A stretch of DNA of 61,863 nt from DAOPXV01 sp035352535 (GTDB taxonomy: Bacteria; Muiribacteriota; UBA9980): positions 1 through 61,863 of the forward strand of contig CAZJFS010000007.1 in assembly GCA_964545075.1 (NCBI GenBank), in the 5' to 3' direction. Of the stretch, positions 1 through 8,599 are shown one piece after another (position 1 is the first letter of the stretch; every line of letters starts with the position of its first letter). Both the position numbers and the translations under genes were made by a program. The notes below the pieces were generated by a model, which saw nothing but the letters and a program-made list of their open reading frames with translations, made no database searches and was not told the origin of the DNA.

Positions 1-24
1 TTCAATAAATGGAGGAATATTAAC

Positions 25-2349
25 ATGTCATTTGAAGAACTTGAAAAAAATATCGCCGCCGCGGATTCGTCCAAAATAAATCAGTTTGTAAAAGATAATT
101 ACATGTTGCCGGCTAAAAGGCTTCTCGTTGAATACGCCATAGAAAACGCGGTGAAAAAGGATATCGCAGCGTCCATTGAATATATTGAATATATGTTTTT
201 TACGAAAAAACAGTTTTCGGAAAATTACAGCCTCGTGGTAATAGATTCGCTCAACGGTAAAAAAATGGCCTTTAAAAAATTTGAAGGATCGTATGAAAGG
301 TTTTTCGACGAGTATGTCGAAAATATTTTTTCGGAAAAGTTATCGGCCGCGATGAAGATCATGATGCAAAAGATTATCGACGGCGGGGCCGGGTTTGAAG
401 ATTACTTTTACCGAAAATTATGCGCGGCTTTAAAAAATGAAGATGTCATCGCGGCGTCCAAGCTGATCCAGGCGTTTCTGAATATAGGGAAAAGCGACGC
501 CGGGTTTGAAAATATATTGAACATGTGCGACGATCTTCTATCCGATGAACACATGCTCGATGACGCCAGGGAAAAAATCAAGGCGGCGGAAGAAAATATC
601 GTGAATGCCAAAACTTTTATCGATTCTCTGAAGCATGGCAGAAGAATTGAAATATCCGGTTACTTTGTCGGGGAGCGGGACGCGGATGAATATGAGTTCG
701 AGTTCGTAAGGGATGATAATCCCGGAAAACACGCCGTGCTCTTGACGGCCAAAACAGGCCTTAAGGCGGGCGAACATTTTGAAGTCAAGGCCGTAGCTTT
801 TGATAAAAAAACTCTTGTTTCGCGGCGTCCTTTGATCGAAAGCGAATGGCAATATTATATAGAGTGCCCCGATTCGGGCACCGACAAGCTTATTTCAGGC
901 GCGGAAGAAAAGATGCGCGCTTATTATGCGGCCGCCGCCTCGAGCCGTGAAGAGCTTGCCGCTTTTCAAAAACAACGTTCCGGAAATGACGCTGAAAAAG
1001 AAAAGGTTTTAGGGCTTATCCGTGAATATGTCGTGGCTTATAATAATAAGGCGTTTAAAAAGCTTATAAATGCAATCAATTCGGAAGATACCGAAGAGGT
1101 CAAAGCGGCGCTTTCGGAAATAAAAACGGATTCCGACGTTTTGAATATGAAAGACGAAACGGGCTGGACGGCGCTTATGTATGCCGTTGAATCCGGACGC
1201 AAGGAGAGCGTGAAACTGATGCTGGATCATCCACTGGATATTAACGCGGATTCGGCGGGGCAGACGGCGCTTATGATAGCCGTAAAAAAAGGATATGTTG
1301 AAATCGGTGAAATGCTGAGAAACCGCGGCGCCGTGGAAATAAAAGAGGCTGAAGTCAAGCCTCTGCCGGTCGCGGCGGTAACGCTGGACACTAATGAAAC
1401 TGAATCGGCTGAAAAATTGAAATCCCAGCTGATAGAAGCCGTAGCCGACAACAAGCCCGACCGCGTTAAATCCCTGCTGAATTCGGGAGCGAGAGCCGAT
1501 TCGCGGCTTGGAAACGGTGATACGGTTCTAATGGTAGCGGTTAAAGCCGGATTCCACGAAATAATAAAGGCGCTTTTGGAAAAAGGCGCCGACGCGAATT
1601 TTAAAAATGATAAGAACCAGACGCCTTTAACTTATGCCATTTCCTCCGGCGATGAAAAGAGCGCGGATATTCTCCGGGGCGCAGGCGCGCGGTTGGACGA
1701 GAAAACATTGAACGCTGATCTTTTGGAGTCGGTTAAAAACAATAACATTGAAAATATAAAAGCTTTATTATCAAACGGAGCGAACGTCAACGCCTGCGAT
1801 CCTCTTGATAATTCGACGCCGCTTATATACGCCGCCGGATCCGGCGACATGCGGATATTAAAGCTTATAGCCGAAAACGGAGGCGGTCTTGAAATGAAAA
1901 CAGCTGAAGGCTGGACGGCGCTTATGAAAGCTATCATAAAAAACAGGCCGGAGGCGGCCGGATATCTGCTGGAACAAAAAATGGACATAGAAATAACCGA
2001 TAATGACGGCAACACGGCCCTTCTTCTGGCATGCCAGCTCGGACGCCTCGATATCGCTGATATGCTCGTTAAAAAAGGGGCCGATATCGGAAAGGCCAAT
2101 AAGCAGGGGTTGGGGGTTAAGGCGTATGTAAAACGTTTTCCCGGGCTGGCCGAAATAGTTAATCCGCCAGGCGTTAAGCCTTCGGGCGGCTCTCAAAACG
2201 TCTCGCAGCCGTCTCCGCGGAATGACGCTCCAAAGAAAAGGCCGTCTTTTGAGTCGAACGCATCGAAGAGCGGCGCCGCCTCTCCCGCGACCGTGTCGGA
2301 TGAGGAAAGACGCGCCCTTGAAAAAATAAACAGGTCTTTAAAAAAATAG
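25..2349 (+). CDS. Ankyrin-repeat protein, cytoplasmic
   Basis: 774 aa with no signal peptide or membrane segment. Residues 1 to about 340 are mostly helical and charged, with no family I recognise. Ankyrin repeats occupy about 375-440 and 466-705, with typical TALMYAV, TALMIAV and GADANFKN-type motifs; the gap between the two blocks is a charged linker. The last 60 residues are rich in Pro, Ser and Lys and probably disordered. ATG at 25 follows GGAGGA at 11-16, so the start is sound. Ankyrin repeats bind proteins; the partner is unknown. A strong promoter begins the next gene, so this is probably the last gene of an upstream transcript. Confidence 0.85.
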   Translation: MSFEELEKNIAAADSSKINQFVKDNYMLPAKRLLVEYAIENAVKKDIAASIEYIEYMFFTKKQFSENYSLVVIDSLNGKKMAFKKFEGSYERFFDEYVENIFSEKLSAAMKIMMQKIIDGGAGFEDYFYRKLCAALKNEDVIAASKLIQAFLNIGKSDAGFENILNMCDDLLSDEHMLDDAREKIKAAEENIVNAKTFIDSLKHGRRIEISGYFVGERDADEYEFEFVRDDNPGKHAVLLTAKTGLKAGEHFEVKAVAFDKKTLVSRRPLIESEWQYYIECPDSGTDKLISGAEEKMRAYYAAAASSREELAAFQKQRSGNDAEKEKVLGLIREYVVAYNNKAFKKLINAINSEDTEEVKAALSEIKTDSDVLNMKDETGWTALMYAVESGRKESVKLMLDHPLDINADSAGQTALMIAVKKGYVEIGEMLRNRGAVEIKEAEVKPLPVAAVTLDTNETESAEKLKSQLIEAVADNKPDRVKSLLNSGARADSRLGNGDTVLMVAVKAGFHEIIKALLEKGADANFKNDKNQTPLTYAISSGDEKSADILRGAGARLDEKTLNADLLESVKNNNIENIKALLSNGANVNACDPLDNSTPLIYAAGSGDMRILKLIAENGGGLEMKTAEGWTALMKAIIKNRPEAAGYLLEQKMDIEITDNDGNTALLLACQLGRLDIADMLVKKGADIGKANKQGLGVKAYVKRFPGLAEIVNPPGVKPSGGSQNVSQPSPRNDAPKKRPSFESNASKSGAASPATVSDEERRALEKINRSLKK

Positions 2350-2385
2350 CGTTTCCAGCCCTTTTATTATATAATTTTATTCTTA

Positions 2386-2414
2386 TTGAAATTTATTTTA
2401 TTTTTTTGTATAAT
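2386..2414 (+). promoter_or_regulatory. Sigma-70-type promoter of the HEAT gene
   Basis: TTGAAA at 2386-2391 and TATAAT at 2409-2414 are separated by 17 bp. Transcription would start near 2421, giving a leader of about 70 nt before the GTG at 2491. One base differs from the -35 consensus and the -10 is perfect. Confidence 0.7.
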
Positions 2415-2490
2415 GTTCTGATAAGGTAACGAAGAGGTATCCGGATTTTAAATAAACAGTATAAAAAATATTATCATTAGAGGTAATGCC

Positions 2491-4875
2491 GTGTCCAAGA
2501 TAGCGGAAATTAAAAATATCGACAATAAAAATGAAAGACTTTCGGCGTTATCCGAAATTTCGATAACCGGCCTTCAAACTTCTGACATTCAGGAACTTAT
2601 CGAGTTTTTCTCCGATCCCTATTGGCCCGTCCGAGAGGCTGTTTCCAAAAAGCTTCTGGCCCTTGGCCCGGGGGTCTCCGAGCATTTGATAAGCGCCATA
2701 TCTTCACCGAACGAGGATATCCGTTTCTGGTCGGCTCAGGTTCTCTCGTTTATAGCCGACGACAGGGCGATCGAACTTCTGATAAATTCGTTTCCGGCGT
2801 ATGAAGATAACGACATAAATTTATACTCGGCGAGATCCCTTATAAAAATAGGCGATAAGTCATCGCCTCATCTCGTCGCGTCGCTCGCGTCGCAGAACGA
2901 TCTTATAAGGCTTTATTCGGTATATTGCCTTGGCGAACTGGCATTTTCGGACGCGGCATCGCCGATAGAAAAAATGCTTTTATCGGACGCTAATTTCGCC
3001 GTCCGGCGCAATGCGGCCGTGGCTCTTGGAAAGATATCTTCCAGATCCTCGATCGAACCGCTTATAAACGCTATTTCCGATAAGTCATGGAACGTCAGGA
3101 TAGCCGCCACGGAAGCTCTCGGCAAATTCAAGGATTTTATAGATTCGGCTAATTCGTCCGGCGCGGAAGCGGTGGCTTTTCACGACAGAATTACTAACAC
3201 ATTGCTTTCATCGTTATCCGATACCGAGGCCAGGGTCCGTGAAACGGGAGCCAGGGTTCTTTCAAGCTTTGGCGACAAGTTCGTCGAGGAGCCGCTTTTA
3301 AAATTGCTTGAAACGTCGGTTTCCGACGGCGAAAAGATGATCGCGGTGAAAAGTCTCGGCGAGCTGGAGACGAAAAACGCCGTGTACGCGCTTGAAGGGC
3401 TTTTCGGGAAAACGGATTCCGTTGAATTGAAAAAAGAAATAGTCATGGCTCTCGGCCGCATCGGAGACGTCAAGTCGATAGGCGTGATATTAAGCGCGGT
3501 CGCGAGCGAGAACATAGAGTTATCGGTTGCCGGCGTTAACTCGGTATTTTTGATCAGAGACGAGGCCGTGACCGCCGAACTTTCCGCTCTGCTGGAGGAC
3601 GCGCGAGAGGAAGTGCGCGCCGCCGTAGCGTCGGCTTTAGGCAGGACTAATTTCATAGACGCGCGGAAATATCTTTATTCCGCCCTCGAGGATTCGTCTT
3701 ATATAGTTAGACGACAGGCGCTCATTTCGCTTCATTCCATTCTTGGCGACGAGATACTTTCGGACGCCATATCCCTTATATCCGATCCCGAGGAAATGGT
3801 TGTCATAGAGGCGATTTCAATAACCGCGCGAATCAGGAGCATTGACGCGCTTCCGGCTCTGTCCAAGGCGATAGAACGGGGCCCGAATCGCGTGGCTTAC
3901 ATGGCGTTTCAAGCGTTAGCCGCAATAGGGTCCGGGGCCGAGTACGTCGCCCTCAGGCATCTGGCTTCCCAGAACCGCGATATATGTTACTGGGCCATAG
4001 ACGCCCTTGAAAAAATAGGTTCCGGCAATTGCGTCGAGCCGCTTATCGAAGTCATAAAGAAGCGCAATTCCGAGGAACAGATAGTTGACAGGGCCTTAAA
4101 CGTCTTATTACAGTTTGATTTCAATATTGACGATAAATTTTTCGTGGAAATACTTAAAAGCACCCGGATTTCGCAGCATAAGATAATCGAGATACTTGGC
4201 AAGTCGTCTAACGGCGCCATAGCAGTTGAGATAATTCCATTCCTGCATTCCACTGACAGGGAAGTGCGCTTTTGCGCCGCCGTTTCACTCGGCCGGCTTG
4301 GGAACTCGTCCGACGAGGTCGTGAGCGGGCTTGTCGAAGCTTTAAAAGACAAGCACTGGCCGGTGCGTAAGGCTTCGGCCGAATCGCTTGCCAGCCTTGG
4401 CCCGAAGGCCTCGAAGCGCCTTATCGCAGAACTCGATCGTGAATCAGCCAACGCGGATATCGTGTACTGGTCATTGCGCTCTCTGGCGGACTCCGGCGTC
4501 CGCGAAGCCGTTCCTTCCTTGAAAAAATACGCTTCCAGTAAAAACGCCGACGTGAAAAAGATCGTCATCAAAGGATTTGGAAAGATAGCTGATCCGGATT
4601 CCATTGACGAACTTATCAAATTTTTAAACGACGATAATTCCGAAATAAGGTTTCACGCCGTAAAAGCTCTGAAGGATGTTAAAGATCCTCGCGTTCTCGA
4701 GCATCTCATAAAAAAAATGAATGATGATTACGATAATGTCAGGTCATTCGCGGCTATAGCTCTTGGGAATTTCAAGGACGAGTCCGCCGCCAACGCTCTG
4801 AAAAAGGCTCTTACCGACAGCAGTCACTGGGTAGTCAAATACGCCAGGGAATCGCTTTCAAAGATCTTGAATTGA
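2491..4875 (+). CDS. HEAT-repeat scaffold protein
   Basis: 794 aa made almost wholly of HEAT (PBS-lyase-type) repeats of about 31 residues, with recurring patterns such as VRxxAAxALG and DxxWPVR. There is no signal peptide or membrane segment, so a cytoplasmic protein-binding superhelix is expected. The GTG start at 2491 follows AGAGGT, and a promoter lies at 2386-2414. Two other HEAT proteins are encoded near 51-55 kb, but those have linkers or TPRs added. HEAT arrays have no enzymatic activity by themselves; PBS-lyase activity should not be inferred from the repeat name. Confidence 0.85.
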   Translation: MSKIAEIKNIDNKNERLSALSEISITGLQTSDIQELIEFFSDPYWPVREAVSKKLLALGPGVSEHLISAISSPNEDIRFWSAQVLSFIADDRAIELLINSFPAYEDNDINLYSARSLIKIGDKSSPHLVASLASQNDLIRLYSVYCLGELAFSDAASPIEKMLLSDANFAVRRNAAVALGKISSRSSIEPLINAISDKSWNVRIAATEALGKFKDFIDSANSSGAEAVAFHDRITNTLLSSLSDTEARVRETGARVLSSFGDKFVEEPLLKLLETSVSDGEKMIAVKSLGELETKNAVYALEGLFGKTDSVELKKEIVMALGRIGDVKSIGVILSAVASENIELSVAGVNSVFLIRDEAVTAELSALLEDAREEVRAAVASALGRTNFIDARKYLYSALEDSSYIVRRQALISLHSILGDEILSDAISLISDPEEMVVIEAISITARIRSIDALPALSKAIERGPNRVAYMAFQALAAIGSGAEYVALRHLASQNRDICYWAIDALEKIGSGNCVEPLIEVIKKRNSEEQIVDRALNVLLQFDFNIDDKFFVEILKSTRISQHKIIEILGKSSNGAIAVEIIPFLHSTDREVRFCAAVSLGRLGNSSDEVVSGLVEALKDKHWPVRKASAESLASLGPKASKRLIAELDRESANADIVYWSLRSLADSGVREAVPSLKKYASSKNADVKKIVIKGFGKIADPDSIDELIKFLNDDNSEIRFHAVKALKDVKDPRVLEHLIKKMNDDYDNVRSFAAIALGNFKDESAANALKKALTDSSHWVVKYARESLSKILN

Positions 4876-4921
4876 CCGGATGCGCAAGAAATATGCAGCC
4901 TGAAAGGAGGACATTCGCATT

Positions 4922-5254
4922 ATGAAAGACCTAATTAAGCAGGACGAGATCATTAAGGCCATAAACGTTCAGATAAGCCAGTACAACATCCATCAGGTCT
5001 CAAAAATACGCTTCAAGGTTGGAAAGCTTACGAATATAACCGAAAAAATGCTCGCGGATTTCTTTTTGATTGCGGTAAGCGGAAAAAAACTTAAATCAAA
5101 GATCGAGATTGAAATTGAATGGATACCGGTCACTTTGAAATGCAACGTATGTCAGCAGGTAGTTGAAACAGCTTATGTGTGCCCTAAGTGCCAGGGCGAG
5201 GATTTGAAAATCATTTCAGGCGAAGAGTTTTGCGTCGAAGAGGTTTACTACTAA
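4922..5254 (+). CDS. HypA-like zinc protein lacking the N-terminal nickel-binding His
   Basis: 110 aa, the usual size of HypA/HybF nickel-insertion proteins. It has two CxxC pairs (Cys74/Cys77 and Cys87/Cys90) that would form the family's structural zinc site. The N-terminus is MKD instead of the Met-His-Glu that binds nickel in true HypA, so nickel delivery to hydrogenase or urease is doubtful. AAAGGAGG at 4903-4910 fixes the start, and no in-frame upstream alternative is visible. No hydrogenase gene lies in the window; the neighbour downstream is rplU behind its own promoter. The family match is good, the function uncertain. Confidence 0.65.
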   Translation: MKDLIKQDEIIKAINVQISQYNIHQVSKIRFKVGKLTNITEKMLADFFLIAVSGKKLKSKIEIEIEWIPVTLKCNVCQQVVETAYVCPKCQGEDLKIISGEEFCVEEVYY

Positions 5255-5265
5255 ATCTTGTTTTT

Positions 5266-5307
5266 AATTTTATTGAAGAATTTTATTGATTTTTCAATAA
5301 AATTCTT
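5266..5307 (+). promoter_or_regulatory. Triple 11-bp element and 14-bp palindrome overlapping the rplU -35 box
   Basis: AATTTTATTGA occurs at 5266-5276 and 5279-5289 and, inverted, at 5294-5304. The second and third copies form a perfect 14-bp inverted repeat (5276-5289 with 5294-5307) around a TTTT loop. Its right arm ends inside the -35 hexamer (5306-5311). No T-run follows the stem, so an operator fits better than an intrinsic terminator for the HypA-like gene, although a weak terminator cannot be excluded. Confidence 0.55.
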
Positions 5308-5334
5308 GACATTATCATTTAATTTTGATAAAAT
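5306..5334 (+). promoter_or_regulatory. Promoter of the rplU ribosomal operon
   Basis: A perfect -35 box TTGACA (5306-5311) and TAAAAT (5329-5334) are separated by 17 bp. The predicted start near 5341 leaves a leader of about 45 nt before the rplU ATG at 5386. The palindrome at 5276-5307 overlaps the -35 box. Confidence 0.75.
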
Positions 5335-5385
5335 AATGTGAATTTTAATTTCAAAATTTATAAAATCAGGGAGGTGTTCTTAAGA

Positions 5386-5700
5386 ATGTATGCAGTTATA
5401 AAAACAGGTGGAAAACAGTATAAGGTTGCTCCAGGCGACCGTGTCCGTATTGGAAAAATTGTTGGAGATGAAAATGCTACGGTTGATTTTACAGATGTTC
5501 TTATGATCGCTGACGGCGCCAAAGTTACGCTTGGACAGCCTTCGGTAAAGGGCGCTAAAGTTTCAGCCAAGATACTCGCACAGGCCCGCGCTAAAAAAGT
5601 CGTTACGATGAAATTTCGCAAAAGAAAAGATTTCTTCCGTAAAAGAGGCTTCCGCGCTCATTATACCAAGATCGAGATCGGCCAGATCAGCCAGAATTAG
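5386..5700 (+). CDS. rplU: 50S ribosomal protein L21
   Basis: 104 aa, normal length for bL21, which binds 23S rRNA in the large subunit. It starts with the family's signature MYAVIKTGGKQYKV and ends with the basic KFRKRKDFFRKRG segment and the HYTKIEI motif. The frame is open back to 5338, but the ATG at 5386 behind GGGAGGTG (5369-5376) is the true start because it gives the conserved N-terminus and the promoter lies before it. First gene of an L21-Prp-L27 group. Confidence 0.97.
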   Translation: MYAVIKTGGKQYKVAPGDRVRIGKIVGDENATVDFTDVLMIADGAKVTLGQPSVKGAKVSAKILAQARAKKVVTMKFRKRKDFFRKRGFRAHYTKIEIGQISQN

Positions 5701-5733
5701 TTCTGAAGAAGGGCCGGTTACCAGATGTCTTAA

Positions 5734-6081
5734 ATGACGGGTGTTCCTTTGATTAACGTTCTTTTGACTTACGATACCTTCGGTCGCCTGAAACATTTCG
5801 AGGTTACGGGGCACGATGGTTCGCAAACGGCGGGCTCTAATATAGTATGCGCTTCGGTTTCGATTCTGGCGCTGACTTTCGCGAAAAGCCTTCTGGAGTT
5901 ACTTGAAATACCGATGAGCGGAACGATCGAAAAAGGCTGTATCAGCCTTTCGCTGATTGGAAATTCGCCCGTCAGAGCGGAAGATTTGAACCTGCTTTTA
6001 AAAAGTTTCAAGCTGGGCATTTCTTCCATAATCAAAGAATACGGAAACGTCATTGACATCAAAGAAAAAACATTGAATTAA
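5734..6081 (+). CDS. prp: Ribosomal-processing cysteine protease Prp (YsxB family)
   Basis: 115 aa. In Staphylococcus and relatives Prp removes an N-terminal extension from ribosomal protein L27. The catalytic pair is present: His in VTGH and Cys in NIVCASVS, 12 residues apart as in the family. From ATG 5734 they are His27 and Cys39. From an in-frame TTG at 5749, preceded by GGGTG, they would be His22 and Cys34, exactly the S. aureus numbering, so the TTG may be the real start. It lies between rplU and rpmA as in Firmicutes. The oddity is that the adjacent L27 has no extension to cut. Confidence 0.88.
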   Translation: MTGVPLINVLLTYDTFGRLKHFEVTGHDGSQTAGSNIVCASVSILALTFAKSLLELLEIPMSGTIEKGCISLSLIGNSPVRAEDLNLLLKSFKLGISSIIKEYGNVIDIKEKTLN

Positions 6082-6107
6082 AAATTATTCCAGGCAGGTG
6101 AAATAAA

Positions 6108-6377
6108 ATGGGAAAAAAAGCCGTATCAGCAGTTAATGGTCGCGATTCTCAATCCAAGCGTCTTGGCGTGAAAAAATTCGCGGGCGAAATGGTAAAAGGC
6201 GGAACGATACTTGTCCGTCAGCGCGGAACGAAATTCCACCCCGGTCTGAACGTTGGCCGTGGCGGGGACGACACGCTTTTCGCTAAGATCGCCGGAAAAG
6301 TTATATTCAAAAACTTCGGCGAAGGGAAACGCCAGATAGCCATCCAGCCTATAGAAACAATAGCGGCTGCAAAGTAA
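6108..6377 (+). CDS. rpmA: 50S ribosomal protein L27
   Basis: 89 aa, complete bL27, which reaches toward the peptidyl-transferase centre with its N-terminus. The NGRDSQSKRLGVKKF and RQRGTKFHPG blocks are conserved. AGGTGA at 6096-6101 precedes the ATG at 6108. The protein begins MGKKAVSAVNGRD and so lacks the hydrophobic pre-sequence found in L27 of Prp-bearing Firmicutes. An in-frame TGA at 6099-6101 rules out an upstream extension. Confidence 0.97.
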   Translation: MGKKAVSAVNGRDSQSKRLGVKKFAGEMVKGGTILVRQRGTKFHPGLNVGRGGDDTLFAKIAGKVIFKNFGEGKRQIAIQPIETIAAAK

Positions 6378-6400
6378 TCTAGGAATTATTTCTAGTTATA

Positions 6401-7000
6401 ATGCGCGTAGGAATTTTTGGGGGAACGTTTAACCCTATCCACTACGGACACTTAAGGCTTGCGGAATGCGCGGTCATGGAGCTTGGGCTTGATAAAGTCT
6501 ACTTTTTACCGACGAACATTCCGCCGCATAAGGACAGCACGCAAATAATAGATATAGCGCATCGTGAAAAAATGGTTCTCCTTGCTATTCGGGGCAACCA
6601 TTTTTTTGCATTTTCGGATATTGAATCACGAACACAGAGCACAACTTATACCGCCGACACTATCCTTAAATTCAAAGAAATAACCGGCGGCGCGGAATTA
6701 TTTTTCATTACCGGGAGCGATACGCTTAAAACTTTTCATAAATACGTCCGCTATAAAACGATTCTTGCCAACGCGAAACTTGTCGTAGCGCCGAGGCCTG
6801 ACGCTATCGATCCCGGCGGGATAGAAAAAGATGTTCTGGATGCGGCTGTCATAATTAAAAATTTCGAGCAGCTTGACATTTCTTCGACGCGGATCAGAGA
6901 GCTTGTTAAAAGTTCTTCATCGATACGCTATCTTGTCGCTGATGATGTTCGCGAATATATCATTGCAAATTCGCTTTACAGTCCGGAGCGCAAGTCATGA
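6401..7000 (+). CDS. nadD: Nicotinate-nucleotide adenylyltransferase
   Basis: 199 aa, typical NadD length. It joins ATP and nicotinate mononucleotide to make deamido-NAD. The N-terminal GGTFNPIHYGH is the nucleotidyltransferase nucleotide-binding loop, and the C-terminal SSTRIREL is the second conserved phosphate-binding motif. It follows rpmA by 23 nt and is probably in the same transcript. In many bacteria it is followed by yqeK and rsfS; here obgE comes between nadD and yqeK, and no rsfS is present in the window. Confidence 0.95.
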   Translation: MRVGIFGGTFNPIHYGHLRLAECAVMELGLDKVYFLPTNIPPHKDSTQIIDIAHREKMVLLAIRGNHFFAFSDIESRTQSTTYTADTILKFKEITGGAELFFITGSDTLKTFHKYVRYKTILANAKLVVAPRPDAIDPGGIEKDVLDAAVIIKNFEQLDISSTRIRELVKSSSSIRYLVADDVREYIIANSLYSPERKS

Positions 7001-7027
7001 ACAATTTAAACACGTTAAACTAAACCA

Positions 7028-7080
7028 GCGCGAACGCTTTCGAACGGAATTCGAAAGCGTCAGCGCATATGGCATTTTTT
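7028..7080 (+). terminator. Hairpin after nadD, possible weak terminator
   Basis: ACGCTTTCGAA (7034-7044) pairs perfectly with TTCGAAAGCGT (7050-7060) around a 5-nt loop. Four more pairs lie outside a 2-nt mismatch (GCGC 7028-7031 with 7063-7066). A run of six T begins 8 nt after the stem, which is far for an intrinsic terminator, so partial termination or RNA processing is possible. The rest of the 210-nt nadD-obgE gap holds only a doubtful 33-codon frame (7083-7184) with no ribosome-binding site. Confidence 0.4.
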
Positions 7081-7210
7081 AAATGTTGTTTTGCGACATG
7101 AGAGAAAAACAGCCTGATAAAAACACAGATGACGGCGTCCCGGATATCGTCCGTGTTTACGAAATTAAAAAAATATTGAAATAAAAAATAAAAAGAAGTG
7201 GTGAATTCAA

Positions 7211-8599
7211 ATGTTCATAGATGAAGCGGTAATTTTTGTTAAAGGCGGAGACGGCGGCAATGGCTGCGTAAGCTTTCGCAGGGAAAAATTCGTTCCGAAA
7301 GGCGGTCCGGACGGCGGAGACGGCGGAGACGGCGCCAGCATCATATTCAAGGCGAGCCATGATCTTCACACGCTTCTGGATTTCAAAAACAAGCATATGT
7401 TCGTGGGCGGCGATGGCGAACACGGCATGGGCTCGAAACGCTACGGCAAGGACGCCGATGATATAATAGTCAAAGTTCCGGTTGGAACGCAGTTCTACGA
7501 TGAAAAAACCAACGAGCTCATAGCCGATCTCGATGCCGATGGAAAAGAATGCGTGGTGGCCCGCGGGGGCGGGGGCGGCCGCGGCAACACGAAATTCACC
7601 ACGTCGACAAGGCACGCTCCCAGATATTCAGAGCTCGGTGAGATAGGCGAAGAACGCAATATAAAACTTGTATTAAAACTTATAGCCGATATAGGGCTTG
7701 TCGGTTATCCGAATGCCGGTAAATCAACGATCCTTTCTAAAGTGTCGAAGGCTACTCCCAAAATAGCGGATTATCCTTTTACCACGCTTTCGCCTAACCT
7801 CGGCGTCGCGAAACTCAGCTTTAATAAAACGCTCGTGATAGCGGATATTCCCGGAATAATCGAAGGCGCTCATAAAGGCGTGGGACTTGGAAATAAATTT
7901 CTCAAACATATCGAGCGCACCCGCGGAATAGTCTATGTCATCGACATGACCGGTTTTGAAACGCGCGATCCCGGCGATGATCTGAAAGTGCTTTACCGCG
8001 AGTTAAAATCTTTTTCGAAAGTTCTTGTAAACAAGCCGTTCATAATAGCCGCGAATAAGATGGACATTCCCGATTCGGCCGAGAATTTCGAAAAATTCCA
8101 GAAAAAGATAAAACGCCTGAAAACCTTTAAGGATATAAAGATAATACAGATGTCCGGCCTGGCCGGGAAAAATCTTGACAAGCTTCTTGTGGAGATGTAT
8201 AAACTTAAAATGAAATCAGATGCGGAAGCCGAGGAAGAAGAACGCAAACAAAAACTTTTAGAACGTTCCGACGAACTTATCGTCGTAGACTCTCAAAACG
8301 AAGGCGCCGCCGATGACATCGGCTTGCCGTACGAAAAGGTGGTTAATAACCGCCGCAAACGTCAAAAAGCGTCAGTGATAAAAGTGAAAAAAATGGGGAA
8401 ATCCGAGTATCAGATAATATGTCCGGAATTTGAGCTTGTCGTCTCAAGGATCAACTTTAAAGCGGACGATTCCGCATATTTTTTCAGAGGAATACTAAAA
8501 AAATATTTCGTGGATAAGGCTTTGAGAAAAGCTGGCGTCGTTAACGGCGATACTATCTATGTTCAGGATTTTGTTTTTGAGTATCAGGATGAATTATAA
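7211..8599 (+). CDS. obgE: GTPase Obg/CgtA
   Basis: 462 aa. Obg GTPases assist large-subunit maturation and stress control. The Gly-rich Obg fold covers about 1-158 (GGDGGNGCVSF, GGPDGGDGGDG). The G domain follows with GYPNAGKST (about 164-172), DIPG (212-215) and NKMD (282-285). The last 80 residues form the OCT domain, which not all Obg proteins have. AGAAGTGGTGA precedes the ATG. Its 3' end overlaps yqeK. It sits with L21 and L27 genes as in most bacteria. Confidence 0.96.
   Translation: MFIDEAVIFVKGGDGGNGCVSFRREKFVPKGGPDGGDGGDGASIIFKASHDLHTLLDFKNKHMFVGGDGEHGMGSKRYGKDADDIIVKVPVGTQFYDEKTNELIADLDADGKECVVARGGGGGRGNTKFTTSTRHAPRYSELGEIGEERNIKLVLKLIADIGLVGYPNAGKSTILSKVSKATPKIADYPFTTLSPNLGVAKLSFNKTLVIADIPGIIEGAHKGVGLGNKFLKHIERTRGIVYVIDMTGFETRDPGDDLKVLYRELKSFSKVLVNKPFIIAANKMDIPDSAENFEKFQKKIKRLKTFKDIKIIQMSGLAGKNLDKLLVEMYKLKMKSDAEAEEEERKQKLLERSDELIVVDSQNEGAADDIGLPYEKVVNNRRKRQKASVIKVKKMGKSEYQIICPEFELVVSRINFKADDSAYFFRGILKKYFVDKALRKAGVVNGDTIYVQDFVFEYQDEL

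Noticed and set aside
2491..4875. Phycobilisome lyase
   Set aside because: PBS-lyase HEAT repeats are a general scaffold; no phycobiliprotein context exists.
8559..8589. Longer YqeK start at 8559
   Set aside because: It would overlap obgE by 41 nt and add ten residues without a ribosome-binding site.
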